Assembly: GCA_009692155.1 (NCBI GenBank)
Contig: SHZW01000011.1
Span: 1-64,000 of the forward strand
From: Nitrospiraceae bacterium
GTDB taxonomy: Bacteria > Nitrospirota > Nitrospiria > Nitrospirales > Nitrospiraceae
DNA length: 64,000 nt
Direction of reading: 5' to 3'
Shown here: piece after piece, positions 43,210 through 51,875 of the stretch
Layout: each line of letters starts with the position of its first letter
Position numbering within the stretch: position 1 is the stretch's first letter
Position numbers and translations under genes: made by a program
Notes under the pieces: model-generated
Seen by the model: the letters and a program-made list of their open reading frames with translations, nothing else
What the model was told of the DNA's origin: nothing
The model's database searches: none

Positions 43210-44979
43210 TTAGAAGTAATGGCCCGTGCTGATCGTTTCGATCTGGCGGGATTCCTTCGAACCGGCGGTGATCGTCCGCACGTGGATGATCTTTTCGCCC
43301 TTCTTGCCGGAGATCTTCGCCCAGTCGTCCGGGTTCGTCGTGTTCGGCAGGTCTTCGTGCTCCCTGAATTCGTCGCGGATGGCTTTCAACAGGTCTTCCG
43401 CCTTGATCCCCTTCTCATTTGTGGCGATGGTGCGCTTGATCGCATATTTCTTGGCCCGCGCCGCGATGCCTTCGATCAACGCGCCGCTGGAGAAATCCTT
43501 GAAATAGAGCGTTTCCTTCTCGCCGTTGGCGTAGGTCACTTCGAGAAACTTGTTCTCGTCCGACATCGCATACATGGCATCCACCGTGGCGTCGACCAGC
43601 GATTCAACCAGCGCGCGCCGGTCGCCGTTGTGGCGGGACAGTTCGTCCTGCGCAAACGGCAGGTCGTCGCTGACGTATTTTGAGAAAATCTCACGCGCCG
43701 CATGGCGGTCCGGACGCGAAATCTTGATCTTCACGTCCAGCCGGCCCGGCCGCAGGACGGCCGGATCGATGAGATCCTGTCGGTTGCTGGCGCCGATGAC
43801 GATGACGTTGCGCAACCGCTCCATCCCGTCGATCTCGGACAGGAACTGCGGCACGATCGTGGATTCGATGTCGGAGGAGATGCCCGTCCCGCGCGTCCTG
43901 AACAGCGCATCCATTTCATCGAAGAACACGATGACCGGGTTGCCGCTGGCCGCTTTCTCCTTGGCTTTCTTGAACACTTCGCGGACCTGCCGCTCGGATT
44001 CGCCCACATATTTATTGAGCAGTTCCGGCCCCTTCACATGGAGAAAGAAACTGCGGATCTCTTTTCCGGTCAGATGCGCCAGCCGCTTGGCGATCGAGTG
44101 GGCGACGGCTTTCGCAATCATGGTTTTCCCGCAGCCGGGCGGGCCATAGAGCAACACGCCTTTCGGCGGATTGAGCTTGTGCTCGACGAAGAGCTGCGGA
44201 TGGAGGAACGGCAACTCGACCGCGTCGCGCACCTGTTCGATTTCCTGCGCGAGCCCGCCGATATGGTCATAGTTGACGTCCGGCACCTCTTCGAGGACCA
44301 ATTCCTCCGCCTCAGACTTCGGCAATTTTTCGATCACATAGCCGGACCGCGTATCATAGAGCAGGTGGTCGCCGACGCTGAGGCGCTCCGTGAGCAGCGG
44401 TTCGCCGAGATCCGCCACCTTTTCCTCGTCGAAATGGAGCGTAACCAATGCACGGCGCCCTTCCAGCAAATCCTTCAACCGCACCACCTCGCCCTGGCCG
44501 TCGAACCCGCGCGTTTCGATGACGTTGAACGCTTCGTTGAGGATGACTTCCTGACCTTTGCGTAAGTCCTTCGCCTTGATCGAGGGATGGACGTTGACCT
44601 TCATCTTCCGGCCGGCCACGTACACGGTCGCCGTCTTGTCGTCTTCCAGTCTCGAGAAAATCGCGTAGGTGGAGGGCGGGGCGGTGAGCTTGTCCACTTC
44701 CGTGCGGAGGGTCTGAATCTGCGCCTTGGCTTCCTGCAACGTGGCCGCCAGCTTTGCATTCTGTCTGGACGCCTGATCCAGCTGCGAACGGGAGTGATGG
44801 AGTTGTCGCAACTCCTCTTCCATCGCCAGGATCTGGAGGCGCAACTTCTCGACTTCCCGATTGGCGTCGTCGCTTCGTTTCATCATGTCAGCATCCTTGT
44901 CCGCCAGCCGCTCGGTGATTTGCCTGACAGAATCGCGGAAGGAACTGAACCGGCCCGGACTCCCCTTCGATTCGGCCAT
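43210..44979 (-). CDS. mpa: Proteasomal ATPase Mpa/ARC
   Basis: 589 residues. An N-terminal coiled coil (about 30-100) would capture the Pup-like tag. An OB region follows (about 105-220). The AAA domain has Walker A GPPGCGKT at 279-286 and Walker B VFFDEMDALF at about 351-360. The protein ends GHYF, a hydrophobic-Tyr-X-like terminus that docks the ATPase into the 20S core, as GQYL does in mycobacteria. GGGGAG lies before the ATG. It has its own promoter at 45034-45062. Confidence 0.93.
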   Translation of the reverse strand: MAESKGSPGRFSSFRDSVRQITERLADKDADMMKRSDDANREVEKLRLQILAMEEELRQLHHSRSQLDQASRQNAKLAATLQEAKAQIQTLRTEVDKLTAPPSTYAIFSRLEDDKTATVYVAGRKMKVNVHPSIKAKDLRKGQEVILNEAFNVIETRGFDGQGEVVRLKDLLEGRRALVTLHFDEEKVADLGEPLLTERLSVGDHLLYDTRSGYVIEKLPKSEAEELVLEEVPDVNYDHIGGLAQEIEQVRDAVELPFLHPQLFVEHKLNPPKGVLLYGPPGCGKTMIAKAVAHSIAKRLAHLTGKEIRSFFLHVKGPELLNKYVGESERQVREVFKKAKEKAASGNPVIVFFDEMDALFRTRGTGISSDIESTIVPQFLSEIDGMERLRNVIVIGASNRQDLIDPAVLRPGRLDVKIKISRPDRHAAREIFSKYVSDDLPFAQDELSRHNGDRRALVESLVDATVDAMYAMSDENKFLEVTYANGEKETLYFKDFSSGALIEGIAARAKKYAIKRTIATNEKGIKAEDLLKAIRDEFREHEDLPNTTNPDDWAKISGKKGEKIIHVRTITAGSKESRQIETISTGHYF

Positions 44980-45033
44980 CGTGTCGCTCCCCGATGCGCA
45001 AACCTTCCATGATCCCGGGAGTAAGCCTGTAAA

Positions 45034-45062
45034 ATACTAACACCGACCAGAATGACGGTCAA
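45034..45062 (-). promoter_or_regulatory. Sigma-70 type promoter for mpa and the proteasome genes
   Basis: TTGACC (45062-45057), 17-base spacer, TAGTAT (45039-45034) on the minus strand. The predicted start near 45027 leaves about 48 bases before mpa. It lies in the 102-base gap after thiE, so the proteasome genes need not depend on the thi promoter. Confidence 0.65.
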
Positions 45063-45081
45063 CCCAAACGCCAGTTCTGCA

Positions 45082-45711
45082 TCACGCGCGTGCCAGCGCA
45101 TCGAGAAACTCTCGCGTGGCGGATTCGGCCGACGCGGCGGATAAAATCGCGGAGACCACCGCCACGCCATAGGCGCCCGCCCTCCGCACCTCAGCCACGC
45201 GCGCGATGGTGATGCCGCCGATCGCAAACACCGGAATCCGGCAGCGCCGGCCCGCCTCTTCGAGCACGCGCAGACCGATCGGCTCCCCGTACTGGCGCTT
45301 GGACGGCGTCTCATAGATCGGCCCGAGCACGGCGAAGTCCGCTCCGTCCGATTCCGCCCGAACCACATCGTCCGCTGAGTGCGCGGAGACGCCAACCAAA
45401 CGATCGGACCCCAGCAGCCGGCGGGCGACCGCGACCGGAAGACTATCCGCCCGCAGATGAACGCCATCGGCGCCGAGCGCCAGCACGAGGTCCACCCGAT
45501 CATTGACCAGAACCCGGACTCCGCGCGCGCGGAGCGACGCGTGCAGCTCCTGCGCCAGGGCCAACACATCTCGCGTTGCAAGATCGCGCTCCCGCACTTG
45601 CACCGCGCAAAGCCCCCCTGCCGCAGCCTGCTCAATAAGCGGAACGAGCGGACGCCCGCCGGTCTGATGACAATCCGTGACGAGATAGAGAGGAAAATCA
45701 ATGCGGGGCAT
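45082..45711 (-). CDS. thiE: Thiamine phosphate synthase
   Basis: 209 residues, TIM barrel: LYLVTDCHQTGGRPLVPLIEQAAAGGLCAVQVRERDL (diphosphate/metal site), VLVNDRVDLVLALGADGVHL and GPIYETPSKRQYGEPIGL, then FAIGGIT. It joins the thiazole and pyrimidine moieties to thiamine monophosphate. It follows thiG by about 30 bases. Confidence 0.92.
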   Translation of the reverse strand: MPRIDFPLYLVTDCHQTGGRPLVPLIEQAAAGGLCAVQVRERDLATRDVLALAQELHASLRARGVRVLVNDRVDLVLALGADGVHLRADSLPVAVARRLLGSDRLVGVSAHSADDVVRAESDGADFAVLGPIYETPSKRQYGEPIGLRVLEEAGRRCRIPVFAIGGITIARVAEVRRAGAYGVAVVSAILSAASAESATREFLDALARA

Positions 45712-45740
45712 TGAAAGCCGCGACGACTCTGCAGAACAGG

Positions 45741-46517
45741 CTACAACATTCCCTCGATGGGACTGCTCGCTGTGGCGTACAATTTTCTGGGGATGCGCCC
45801 CGCTCGATAGGCCAGCCGACCGGCATCGATGGCATATTTCATCGCTTCGGCCATCATGATCGGATCCTTGGCGCCGGCGATGGCGGTGTTCATCAGCACC
45901 GCGTCGGCGCCATATTCCATCGCCAATGCCGCATCGGAGGCAGTCCCCACGCCGGCATCCACGATGATCGGCACCTTGACGGTCTCGAGTATGATCTTGA
46001 GATTGTACGGATTGCGGATGCCGAGGCCGGATCCGATCGGCGCGGCCATCGGCATGACGGCGGGGCAGCCGATGTCCACCAGTTTTTTGGCGACGATGGG
46101 ATCATCATTGGTATAGGGCAGCACGATGAACCCTTCCTTGATGAGAATTCTTGCGGCTTCGATGAGTCCCGCCGTGTCTGGGAACAAGGTCTTTTCATCG
46201 CCGATCACTTCCAGCTTGACGAGATCGGAGACACCGGCCGCGCGCGCCAGCCGCGCGTACCGGACCGCATCCTCCACCGTGTAGCAGCCAGCCGTATTGG
46301 GCAGGATCGTGTATTTCTTGGGATCGATGTAGTCGAGCAGGTTTTCTTTCGACCGGTCGGTGATGTTGACCCGGCGGACCGCGACGGTTACCACGTCCGC
46401 GCCGGACGCTTCGATGGCTTTCTTCGTCTCGACGAAGTCCTTGTACTTACCCGTTCCCACCCACAAACGGGACCTGAACTCGCGCCCGGCAATTGTCAGC
46501 CGATCGTCCGCCATCAT
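45741..46517 (-). CDS. thiG: Thiazole synthase
   Basis: 258 residues from ATG 46517, which overlaps the thiS stop (ATGA); a second ATG follows at once and has better spacing from [58 protein letters not shown] and LVKLEVIGD (Schiff-base Lys) are all present. ThiG forms the thiazole with sulfur delivered by ThiS. Confidence 0.94.
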   Translation of the reverse strand: MMADDRLTIAGREFRSRLWVGTGKYKDFVETKKAIEASGADVVTVAVRRVNITDRSKENLLDYIDPKKYTILPNTAGCYTVEDAVRYARLARAAGVSDLVKLEVIGDEKTLFPDTAGLIEAARILIKEGFIVLPYTNDDPIVAKKLVDIGCPAVMPMAAPIGSGLGIRNPYNLKIILETVKVPIIVDAGVGTASDAALAMEYGADAVLMNTAIAGAKDPIMMAEAMKYAIDAGRLAYRAGRIPRKLYATASSPIEGML

Positions 46518-46723
46518 GCCTCCTGCCCGCCGCCGATGAAGCTGATGATTTCGATCCGGTCGCCCTCTTGAAGACTCCGCCGGTCGAACTCGTTGCGATC
46601 CAGAATGGTCAAATTCAGTTCCACCGCGACACGGTCCGGACGGATGTCCAACTCTTTGAGCAGCCCGGCCACCGTCAACCCGGCCTGCACCGTCCGCTGC
46701 TCTCCGTTCACCTGCATCTGCAT
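46514..46723 (-). CDS. thiS: Sulfur carrier protein ThiS with extended C-terminus
   Basis: 69 residues from ATG 46723 (start of [12 protein letters not shown]; earlier ATGs fall within the promoter). The beta-grasp family features are [12 protein letters not shown] and [36 protein letters not shown]. ThiS normally ends in Gly-Gly, which is adenylated and thiocarboxylated; here Gln-Glu-Ala follows. The codons for those residues are the AGGAGG ribosome site of thiG. Confidence 0.88.
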   Translation of the reverse strand: MQMQVNGEQRTVQAGLTVAGLLKELDIRPDRVAVELNLTILDRNEFDRRSLQEGDRIEIISFIGGGQEA

Positions 46724-46745
46724 CGTGTCCAAACCGCGTGAAAGC

Positions 46746-46775
46746 ATCGTACGAGACACAGAAACGCCTTGTCAA
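46746..46775 (-). promoter_or_regulatory. Sigma-70 type promoter for thiSGE
   Basis: TTGACA (46775-46770), 18-base spacer, TACGAT (46751-46746). The start near 46739 leaves only about 16 bases to thiS, so there is no room for a TPP riboswitch. Confidence 0.65.
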
Positions 46776-46834
46776 CCGGGGCATCCCGGCACGTTCGACC
46801 GGGCTGGAGCTTTCGTCCCGACCCCGTTTCCTAC

Positions 46835-46840
46835 TATTAT
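46835..46840 (+). promoter_or_regulatory. Possible -10 element for the HhH gene
   Basis: TATTAT at 46835-46840 would start transcription at about 46847, next to ATG 46849. No good -35 hexamer is seen. Confidence 0.3.
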
Positions 46841-46848
46841 ATAGGGGT

Positions 46849-47319
46849 ATGGATGAACGGAACCGGCAACTCGCCGAACTTTTCCAGTCCATTGCGGACT
46901 CGCTGGCAGATCAGGATGCGAATCCACACCGGGTCCGCGCCTACCGCCGCGCCGCAACTTCCATTCGAAGCTTGCACGAGGATATTGCTGCCATTTCCCA
47001 GAGGGGTGAACTGCAGGCTATTTCAGGCATCGGGCGAGAACTCTCAGCAAAGATTGAAGAATTTTTGGCGACCGGAACGGTTCACACTCAGAACACTACA
47101 GGGACTCCGCTGCCACCCGATGTCGCCACATGGACCAGCCTGCCTGGATTTTCGGAGAGCCTGGTCCAACACCTCTACAGCCGGCTGGGCATCCGCACGC
47201 TGGATGACCTGGAAACGCTGGTGCGCTCGCATCTCCTCAGAACGATGCCCGGCGTCACCATCCAGGAAGACACACTGCTCGCCGCGATCAAGGCCATGCG
47301 CCAGCATGAAGCAGGGTGA
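46849..47319 (+). CDS. Helix-hairpin-helix protein, PolX-like N-terminal domain
   Basis: 156 residues from ATG 46849. [39 protein letters not shown] followed by [20 protein letters not shown] is the 8-kDa HhH lyase-like domain that opens bacterial DNA polymerase X. A second HhH-like stretch ([27 protein letters not shown]) follows. No polymerase domain is present. It may bind DNA or be a stand-alone fragment of the PolX module. Divergent from thiS. Confidence 0.75.
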   Translation: MDERNRQLAELFQSIADSLADQDANPHRVRAYRRAATSIRSLHEDIAAISQRGELQAISGIGRELSAKIEEFLATGTVHTQNTTGTPLPPDVATWTSLPGFSESLVQHLYSRLGIRTLDDLETLVRSHLLRTMPGVTIQEDTLLAAIKAMRQHEAG

Positions 47320-47396
47320 CGAGGCTCTCGCGTCCCCGCCTCTCGAAGCGACCCTTCCGGACTTTAGCTGGCGGAAACCTTCTTGAATTCCCGCGG

Positions 47397-47415
47397 CCGC
47401 GGTCGTTGACCGCGG
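47397..47415. terminator. Perfect 8-bp hairpin after the HhH gene
   Basis: CCGCGGTC, GTT loop, GACCGCGG. It lies between the convergent HhH and ctpA genes and could end transcription, but no T tract follows. The rest of 47320-47629 holds no supported gene. Confidence 0.4.
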
Positions 47416-47514
47416 TGCCTTGGTCAGTTCCAGCTTTCCTGCCCGCTAACGCCTCGGCGGGTGCCCCGCTTCTCCGGCAACGTCCGCTCAACCTCGCCAC
47501 CCCACTTTAAAATG

Positions 47515-47551
47515 GAACAGGGACAGGCCGCTCATGGACCTGTCCCTGTTC
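47515..47551. repeat. REP-like palindrome
   Basis: GAACAGGGACAGG (47515-47527) and its exact complement CCTGTCCCTGTTC (47539-47551), with an 11-base loop. Such GGGACAGG palindromes resemble REP elements mobilised by RAYT transposases in other bacteria. No transposase is in the window. Confidence 0.65.
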
Positions 47552-47629
47552 AACGCTTCGCCAAGTTCAGTAGGCTATGCCACGCTCGCCTCGCTTTTCA
47601 TTCCGCAGCAACCGACACCGCGTCAGGAT

Positions 47630-48985
47630 TTAGGACTGCGCCGGCACCGCCGCGGACGTCGGTTTCAGTTCCTTGAAGATCTTCCACGTCTTGAGCAGCT
47701 CGACCGCCTTCTGAAGCTGAGGATCATCCTCGATCGGCATATCGCCAAAGTCAGCCGGCGCCCCATTGCTCTTCGGGGCGGTGTCCGTGCCGGGTTTGGC
47801 GGCAGGCGGCGCTTCCTTGGAGCTCTGCGGTTTCTGCGCTTTCGCGTCGCCTTCTTTACCGTCTTTCTCGCCCGCCTTGGCCACGACTTGCGGCTGCGCC
47901 TTGACGGTGATATCCGGCGTGATCCCCGTGGATTGGATGGATCGTCCCTTCGGGGTGTAATACTTGGCTGTGGTCAGCCGCAAGCCCGAGCCGTCCGAGA
48001 GCGAAAGGATTGTCTGCACGGATCCCTTGCCGAACGTCGTCGTCCCGAGCACCACGGCCCGCCCCCAGTCTTGCATCGCCCCTGCGACAATCTCCGATGC
48101 GCTGGCTGATCCTTCGTTCACCAGCACGATCATCGGATAATCCGCAAGCGAATCCTTCGTCTTGGAGAAATACTCGTCCTTGCGCCCGTCACGTCCTTTA
48201 ATATAGACGATGAGCTTCCCGCCGCCGATGAACTGCTCCGAGACCTCCACGGCCGATGTCAACAGACCGCCAGGATTGTTTCGAAGGTCCAGTACCAGCG
48301 CCTGCAGCTTCTGCTCATGGAACTGCTTCATGGCCTTGCTCAAATCCCTGGCCGAGGATTCCTGAAACTGCGTCAGGCGGACATAACCGACGTTGTTCTC
48401 GATCGTTTTGAAGCGAATGCTTTCGATTTTAATGGTATCCCGGAGCAGGGTGAAGACGAGCGGATCCAGCGTCCCTTCCCGTTGAATCGTCAGCGTGACT
48501 TTGGTCCCCTTCTGCCCCCGCATGCGCTGGACGGCATCCAGCAACGTCAGCTCCTTGGTCGGCTCGTCATCCACTTTGATGATGAAATCGCCGGCCTTGA
48601 TCCCGGCCTTGTAGGCCGGCGTGCCTTCGATCGGCGCAATGACCGTCAGGCGATTGTCTTTCACCCCGATCTGGATGCCCACCCCGCCGAACTCCCCTTT
48701 CGTCTCGACCTGTATTTCCTTGTACATCTCCGGCGTCATGTAGGCGGAATGCGGGTCCAGCGTCGCCAGCATTCCGCGCATGGCTCCCTGGACGAGATTC
48801 TTGACCTTCACCTCATCCACGTAGTGCTTCTGAATCTGGCTCAAGACCTCGGCGAAGGTTTTGAGTTCTTCGTAGGTCTCGGTCGCGTGCCCGGTCCGTT
48901 CCCATCCTTTCCCGATGAGAACGCCGAGACACAACGTCATAACCGCGATCAAGTACCACGTCCGGCGGTGCTGTCCCTGTTCCAT
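47630..48985 (-). CDS. ctpA: C-terminal processing peptidase, S41 family
   Basis: 451 residues from ATG 48985 (an ATG 30 bases upstream overlaps the envC stop and is equally open). Signal anchor, PDZ domain (GIQIGVKDNRLTVIAPIEGTPAYKAGIKAGDFI), catalytic Ser in NEGSASASEIVAGAM and Lys in TFGKGSVQ. After about residue 370 comes a disordered Lys/Ala/Pro-rich tail, then a short helix. It trims periplasmic proteins. Downstream of envC. Confidence 0.92.
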   Translation of the reverse strand: MEQGQHRRTWYLIAVMTLCLGVLIGKGWERTGHATETYEELKTFAEVLSQIQKHYVDEVKVKNLVQGAMRGMLATLDPHSAYMTPEMYKEIQVETKGEFGGVGIQIGVKDNRLTVIAPIEGTPAYKAGIKAGDFIIKVDDEPTKELTLLDAVQRMRGQKGTKVTLTIQREGTLDPLVFTLLRDTIKIESIRFKTIENNVGYVRLTQFQESSARDLSKAMKQFHEQKLQALVLDLRNNPGGLLTSAVEVSEQFIGGGKLIVYIKGRDGRKDEYFSKTKDSLADYPMIVLVNEGSASASEIVAGAMQDWGRAVVLGTTTFGKGSVQTILSLSDGSGLRLTTAKYYTPKGRSIQSTGITPDITVKAQPQVVAKAGEKDGKEGDAKAQKPQSSKEAPPAAKPGTDTAPKSNGAPADFGDMPIEDDPQLQKAVELLKTWKIFKELKPTSAAVPAQS

Positions 48986-49011
48986 AGTGTGCGATTCCTT
49001 TCCGTCAATCT

Positions 49012-50220
49012 TCATTTGCGTTTGGCCAGCCAGATAACCGGATCCACCGGCTCCGCGCCTTCCCGCAACTCGAAGTAGAGCGTGTTGTCCTTAGTCATCC
49101 CGGTATCTCCGCTCGTTCCGATGGTCTGCCCGGCCTGCACATGCTCGCCGGTTTTTACGATCAGCACGGAGGCATGCGCATATAACGAAAAAAATCCGTT
49201 CGCATGGTCCACAATGATGACCAATCCGTAGCCTTTCAACCAGTCGGCAAAGGCCACCGTGCCGGTCATCACGGCCCGAATGCCGCTTCCCTCCGCCGTC
49301 CGGATGTCAATGCCCTTGCGATGGACGTAGGTATTGAACTGCGGGTGCTTCTGGCGACCGAAATGGGACACGATCTCTCCGTCCGCCGGCCAGAGGAACT
49401 GGCCGAGCAACGTGTGCGACTTGCCGCCCCGCTGCCTGACCTGGGCGGTGGCCTGCTTGGTCCGCTGTTCGAGCAGGTCTTTCAGCAGCGAGTCCACACG
49501 CCCGGCGGAGCGCTCCAATTCCGTCACCATGCGGTCGTACGACTCTTTCTCGTCCGTCATCTTGGCCAGGAAAATATTTTTTCTCCGCTTCCCCTCCTGC
49601 ACCTCGCCCAACTTATGCTCGGTTTCTTCCTTCAACGAGAACATGGCCTCGCGGGCCGTGGCGCGCTGCCGCTCCACCTGTTCCAGGTGCCCCACATCGT
49701 TCTGATACGCCTGCATCAAATCGTACTCCCGCCGTGACACCGCCGCGAGATACTGATACCGCCGATGCAGGTCGGCATAACTGTCCGCCGCCAGCAGCAC
49801 TTTCAGCCCGCCCACCCGGCCCTCCATATATTGGATGCGCAGACGGGCGAGAATCGAGCGCCGCCGCTCGCCGACACGTCCCCGCAGCGACGCCAGTTGC
49901 GCATTGATTTCTTCAAGTTCCTGGTCTTTGTATTTCAATTTGCGCCCGATCTCCTGGCGCTCCACACGGCTCTGCATCAATTTCGCGTCCAGCTCCTGAA
50001 TCGACTCGAGCACGGATTCCATCTTCTTTTCCGCCTGCTCGGAGGACTTCTTCTTTTCCTTGATCTCCTCCTGCAACTTCTCAAGCGTCTGCCGCTGGCG
50101 TTCTATTTTTTGCGCCAGGGGATCGTGCTTCTCCTTCGCCGCCCAGGCGGGCGACACCATCAGGAGTCCGGCGGCCAAGCCCCCCACCACCGCGGCATTG
50201 AGAAGCGTACCCGCCTTCAC
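49012..50220 (-). CDS. envC: EnvC-like amidase activator with degenerate LytM domain
   Basis: 402 residues: signal peptide, long coiled coil (about 35-245), then a LytM domain (about 275-402). H-x3-D (HRKGIDI) and YAHAS are kept, but the final metal-binding HxH is replaced: NTLYFELREG has Tyr where a zinc-ligand His is normal. EnvC proteins do not cut themselves; they activate amidases under FtsEX control. Here ftsX overlaps by four bases, which fits this job. Confidence 0.85.
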   Translation of the reverse strand: MKAGTLLNAAVVGGLAAGLLMVSPAWAAKEKHDPLAQKIERQRQTLEKLQEEIKEKKKSSEQAEKKMESVLESIQELDAKLMQSRVERQEIGRKLKYKDQELEEINAQLASLRGRVGERRRSILARLRIQYMEGRVGGLKVLLAADSYADLHRRYQYLAAVSRREYDLMQAYQNDVGHLEQVERQRATAREAMFSLKEETEHKLGEVQEGKRRKNIFLAKMTDEKESYDRMVTELERSAGRVDSLLKDLLEQRTKQATAQVRQRGGKSHTLLGQFLWPADGEIVSHFGRQKHPQFNTYVHRKGIDIRTAEGSGIRAVMTGTVAFADWLKGYGLVIIVDHANGFFSLYAHASVLIVKTGEHVQAGQTIGTSGDTGMTKDNTLYFELREGAEPVDPVIWLAKRK

Positions 50221-51116
50221 GACTTGGCTCTCCCGAGATCCAGCACGGACACGGCGCTGCCGATGAACCCCAGCAGTAACCCCGCGCCCATGATCAAGAC
50301 CGCGACCTGACCGGAAAAAAAGTGGAAGCCCGAGTCGATGCCCAAAAACCGGCCGGGCATGCCGAGACGGGCACTGAACAACTCGAATCCCCCCTTCAGC
50401 ATCACCAGGGACACCGCGCTCCCCATGGCACCCAGCATTGCCCCTTCAATGAGATAGGGAATTTTGATAAAGCCTCCCGTGGCTCCGATCAGCCGCATGA
50501 TTTCAATTTCATCCCGCCGGGCATAAAGCGTCAACCGGATGGTGCTGGCAATGATCGTCACCGACGCCGCCGACAGCACCGTTCCAATGCCCACCGCCGC
50601 CAGCTCGAGATAGCCGACAACCGTGGCCAGATTATCGATCCAATCGCGGCTGTATTGCACCTGGTCCACGCCGGGCTCGGATTTGAATCGTTCCGCCGCC
50701 CGCCGCACCGTATCCGGCGAGCGATGCGACGGCGCCAGCGTGACGATAAACGACGCGGGCAGCGGATTCTCCCCGAGTCCCTGCAGGAGATGCGACTCGT
50801 CTGGAAATTGCGCGCGAAAGTCCGCCAGCGCCTGTTCTTTCGAGACATAGACGAGGGCCTGCACGCCCGGATCGGCCTTGAGCAGGCCCTGCAACTCGGA
50901 CACCCCGGACGGCGGCAGGCCGTCCTTCACGTACACGACGACTTTGAAATCGCCCTGGAGCGACGTCGCCACCGCGCGCAGGTTCAAATAGAGCAACAGA
51001 AACACGCCGAAACAGGCCAGCGTGAAGGCCGTCGTGGCGACCGCAATGATCGTGGTCGTCCGGTTCAACCGGATATTCGCCACCGCTTCCCGCACAAAAT
51101 GGATCAACCGTCTCAT
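50217..51116 (-). CDS. ftsX: Cell-division protein FtsX
   Basis: 299 residues: one N-terminal membrane helix (ATTAFTLACFGVFLLLYLNL), a periplasmic domain that binds EnvC (about 55-170), then three helices in the FtsX permease fold with RRDEIEIMRLIGATGGFI. It couples ATP use by FtsE to EnvC. Four-base overlaps with both neighbours. Confidence 0.92.
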   Translation of the reverse strand: MRRLIHFVREAVANIRLNRTTTIIAVATTAFTLACFGVFLLLYLNLRAVATSLQGDFKVVVYVKDGLPPSGVSELQGLLKADPGVQALVYVSKEQALADFRAQFPDESHLLQGLGENPLPASFIVTLAPSHRSPDTVRRAAERFKSEPGVDQVQYSRDWIDNLATVVGYLELAAVGIGTVLSAASVTIIASTIRLTLYARRDEIEIMRLIGATGGFIKIPYLIEGAMLGAMGSAVSLVMLKGGFELFSARLGMPGRFLGIDSGFHFFSGQVAVLIMGAGLLLGFIGSAVSVLDLGRAKS

Positions 51117-51781
51117 AGCCCCCGCCCCTCGTCCGACACCACTTTCCCCTGATCCAGCGTGATGACCCGACGGCCAACCTGCTCGATGACCTGGCGATTA
51201 TGCGTGGCCACCAGCACCGTCGTGCCCCGCGCATTGATCGTCTTGAACAGATCCACGATTTCGCGGGCCAAGCTTGCATCCATATTGCCTGTCGGCTCGT
51301 CCGCCAGCAGAATGATCGGGCTGTTGACGATCGAGCGGGCGATGCACACGCGCTGTTGCTCGCCGGCCGACAGCATGGTGGGGCGGCTTTCCTTCCGGTG
51401 CTCGACGCCGACGGCCTTCAGCGCCTCCATCACTTTCCGGCGCGTCTCGAAGGTCGAGAGCCCCTGCACCAACAACGGCAACGCGACGTTTTCGTACACG
51501 CTCTTTTTAGAAAGCAGCTTGAAGTCCTGGAACACCACCCCCATGGTCCGCCGCAGATACGGCACGTCGGAGGACTTGAGGCGGACCACGTTGCGCCCCT
51601 GAATGAGAATCTGCCCTTCGTCAAGCGAGGTCGCGCAATAGAGCAGTTTGAGGAGGGTCGTCTTGCCCGCCCCGCTGGGCCCCATGAGCAATACGAACTC
51701 GCCCTTCTCGATTTGGAGATTGACATCCGTGAGGGCGGGGCGCCGGTCGTAGTGCTTGGTGACATGAAAGATTTGAATCAT
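51113..51781 (-). CDS. ftsE: Cell-division ATP-binding protein FtsE
   Basis: 222 residues: Walker A MGPSGAGKTTLLKL, signature LSAGEQQRVCIARSIV, Walker B IILLADEPTGNMD, switch VATHNRQVI. FNVRRLKSSDVPYLRR-type Q-loop region is FtsE-like. It begins the ftsE-ftsX-envC-ctpA group about 95 bases after yraN. Confidence 0.93.
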   Translation of the reverse strand: MIQIFHVTKHYDRRPALTDVNLQIEKGEFVLLMGPSGAGKTTLLKLLYCATSLDEGQILIQGRNVVRLKSSDVPYLRRTMGVVFQDFKLLSKKSVYENVALPLLVQGLSTFETRRKVMEALKAVGVEHRKESRPTMLSAGEQQRVCIARSIVNSPIILLADEPTGNMDASLAREIVDLFKTINARGTTVLVATHNRQVIEQVGRRVITLDQGKVVSDEGRGL

Positions 51782-51875
51782 GGGCGTAGGAACGCGTCAT
51801 CCGTCATTGGCCATTCGCACAAGAACGTTACGCGCCCCTTCCGCCACGAACCACGGTTGACGACTGGCAGGTTCC

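Noticed and set aside
46724-46850. TPP riboswitch upstream of thiS
   Set aside because: The promoter lies about 16 bases before the start codon, so no RNA of the needed length is made.
47288-47510. Small genes on either strand between the HhH gene and ctpA
   Set aside because: Both frames are Arg/Pro-rich, lack ribosome sites and overlap hairpins.
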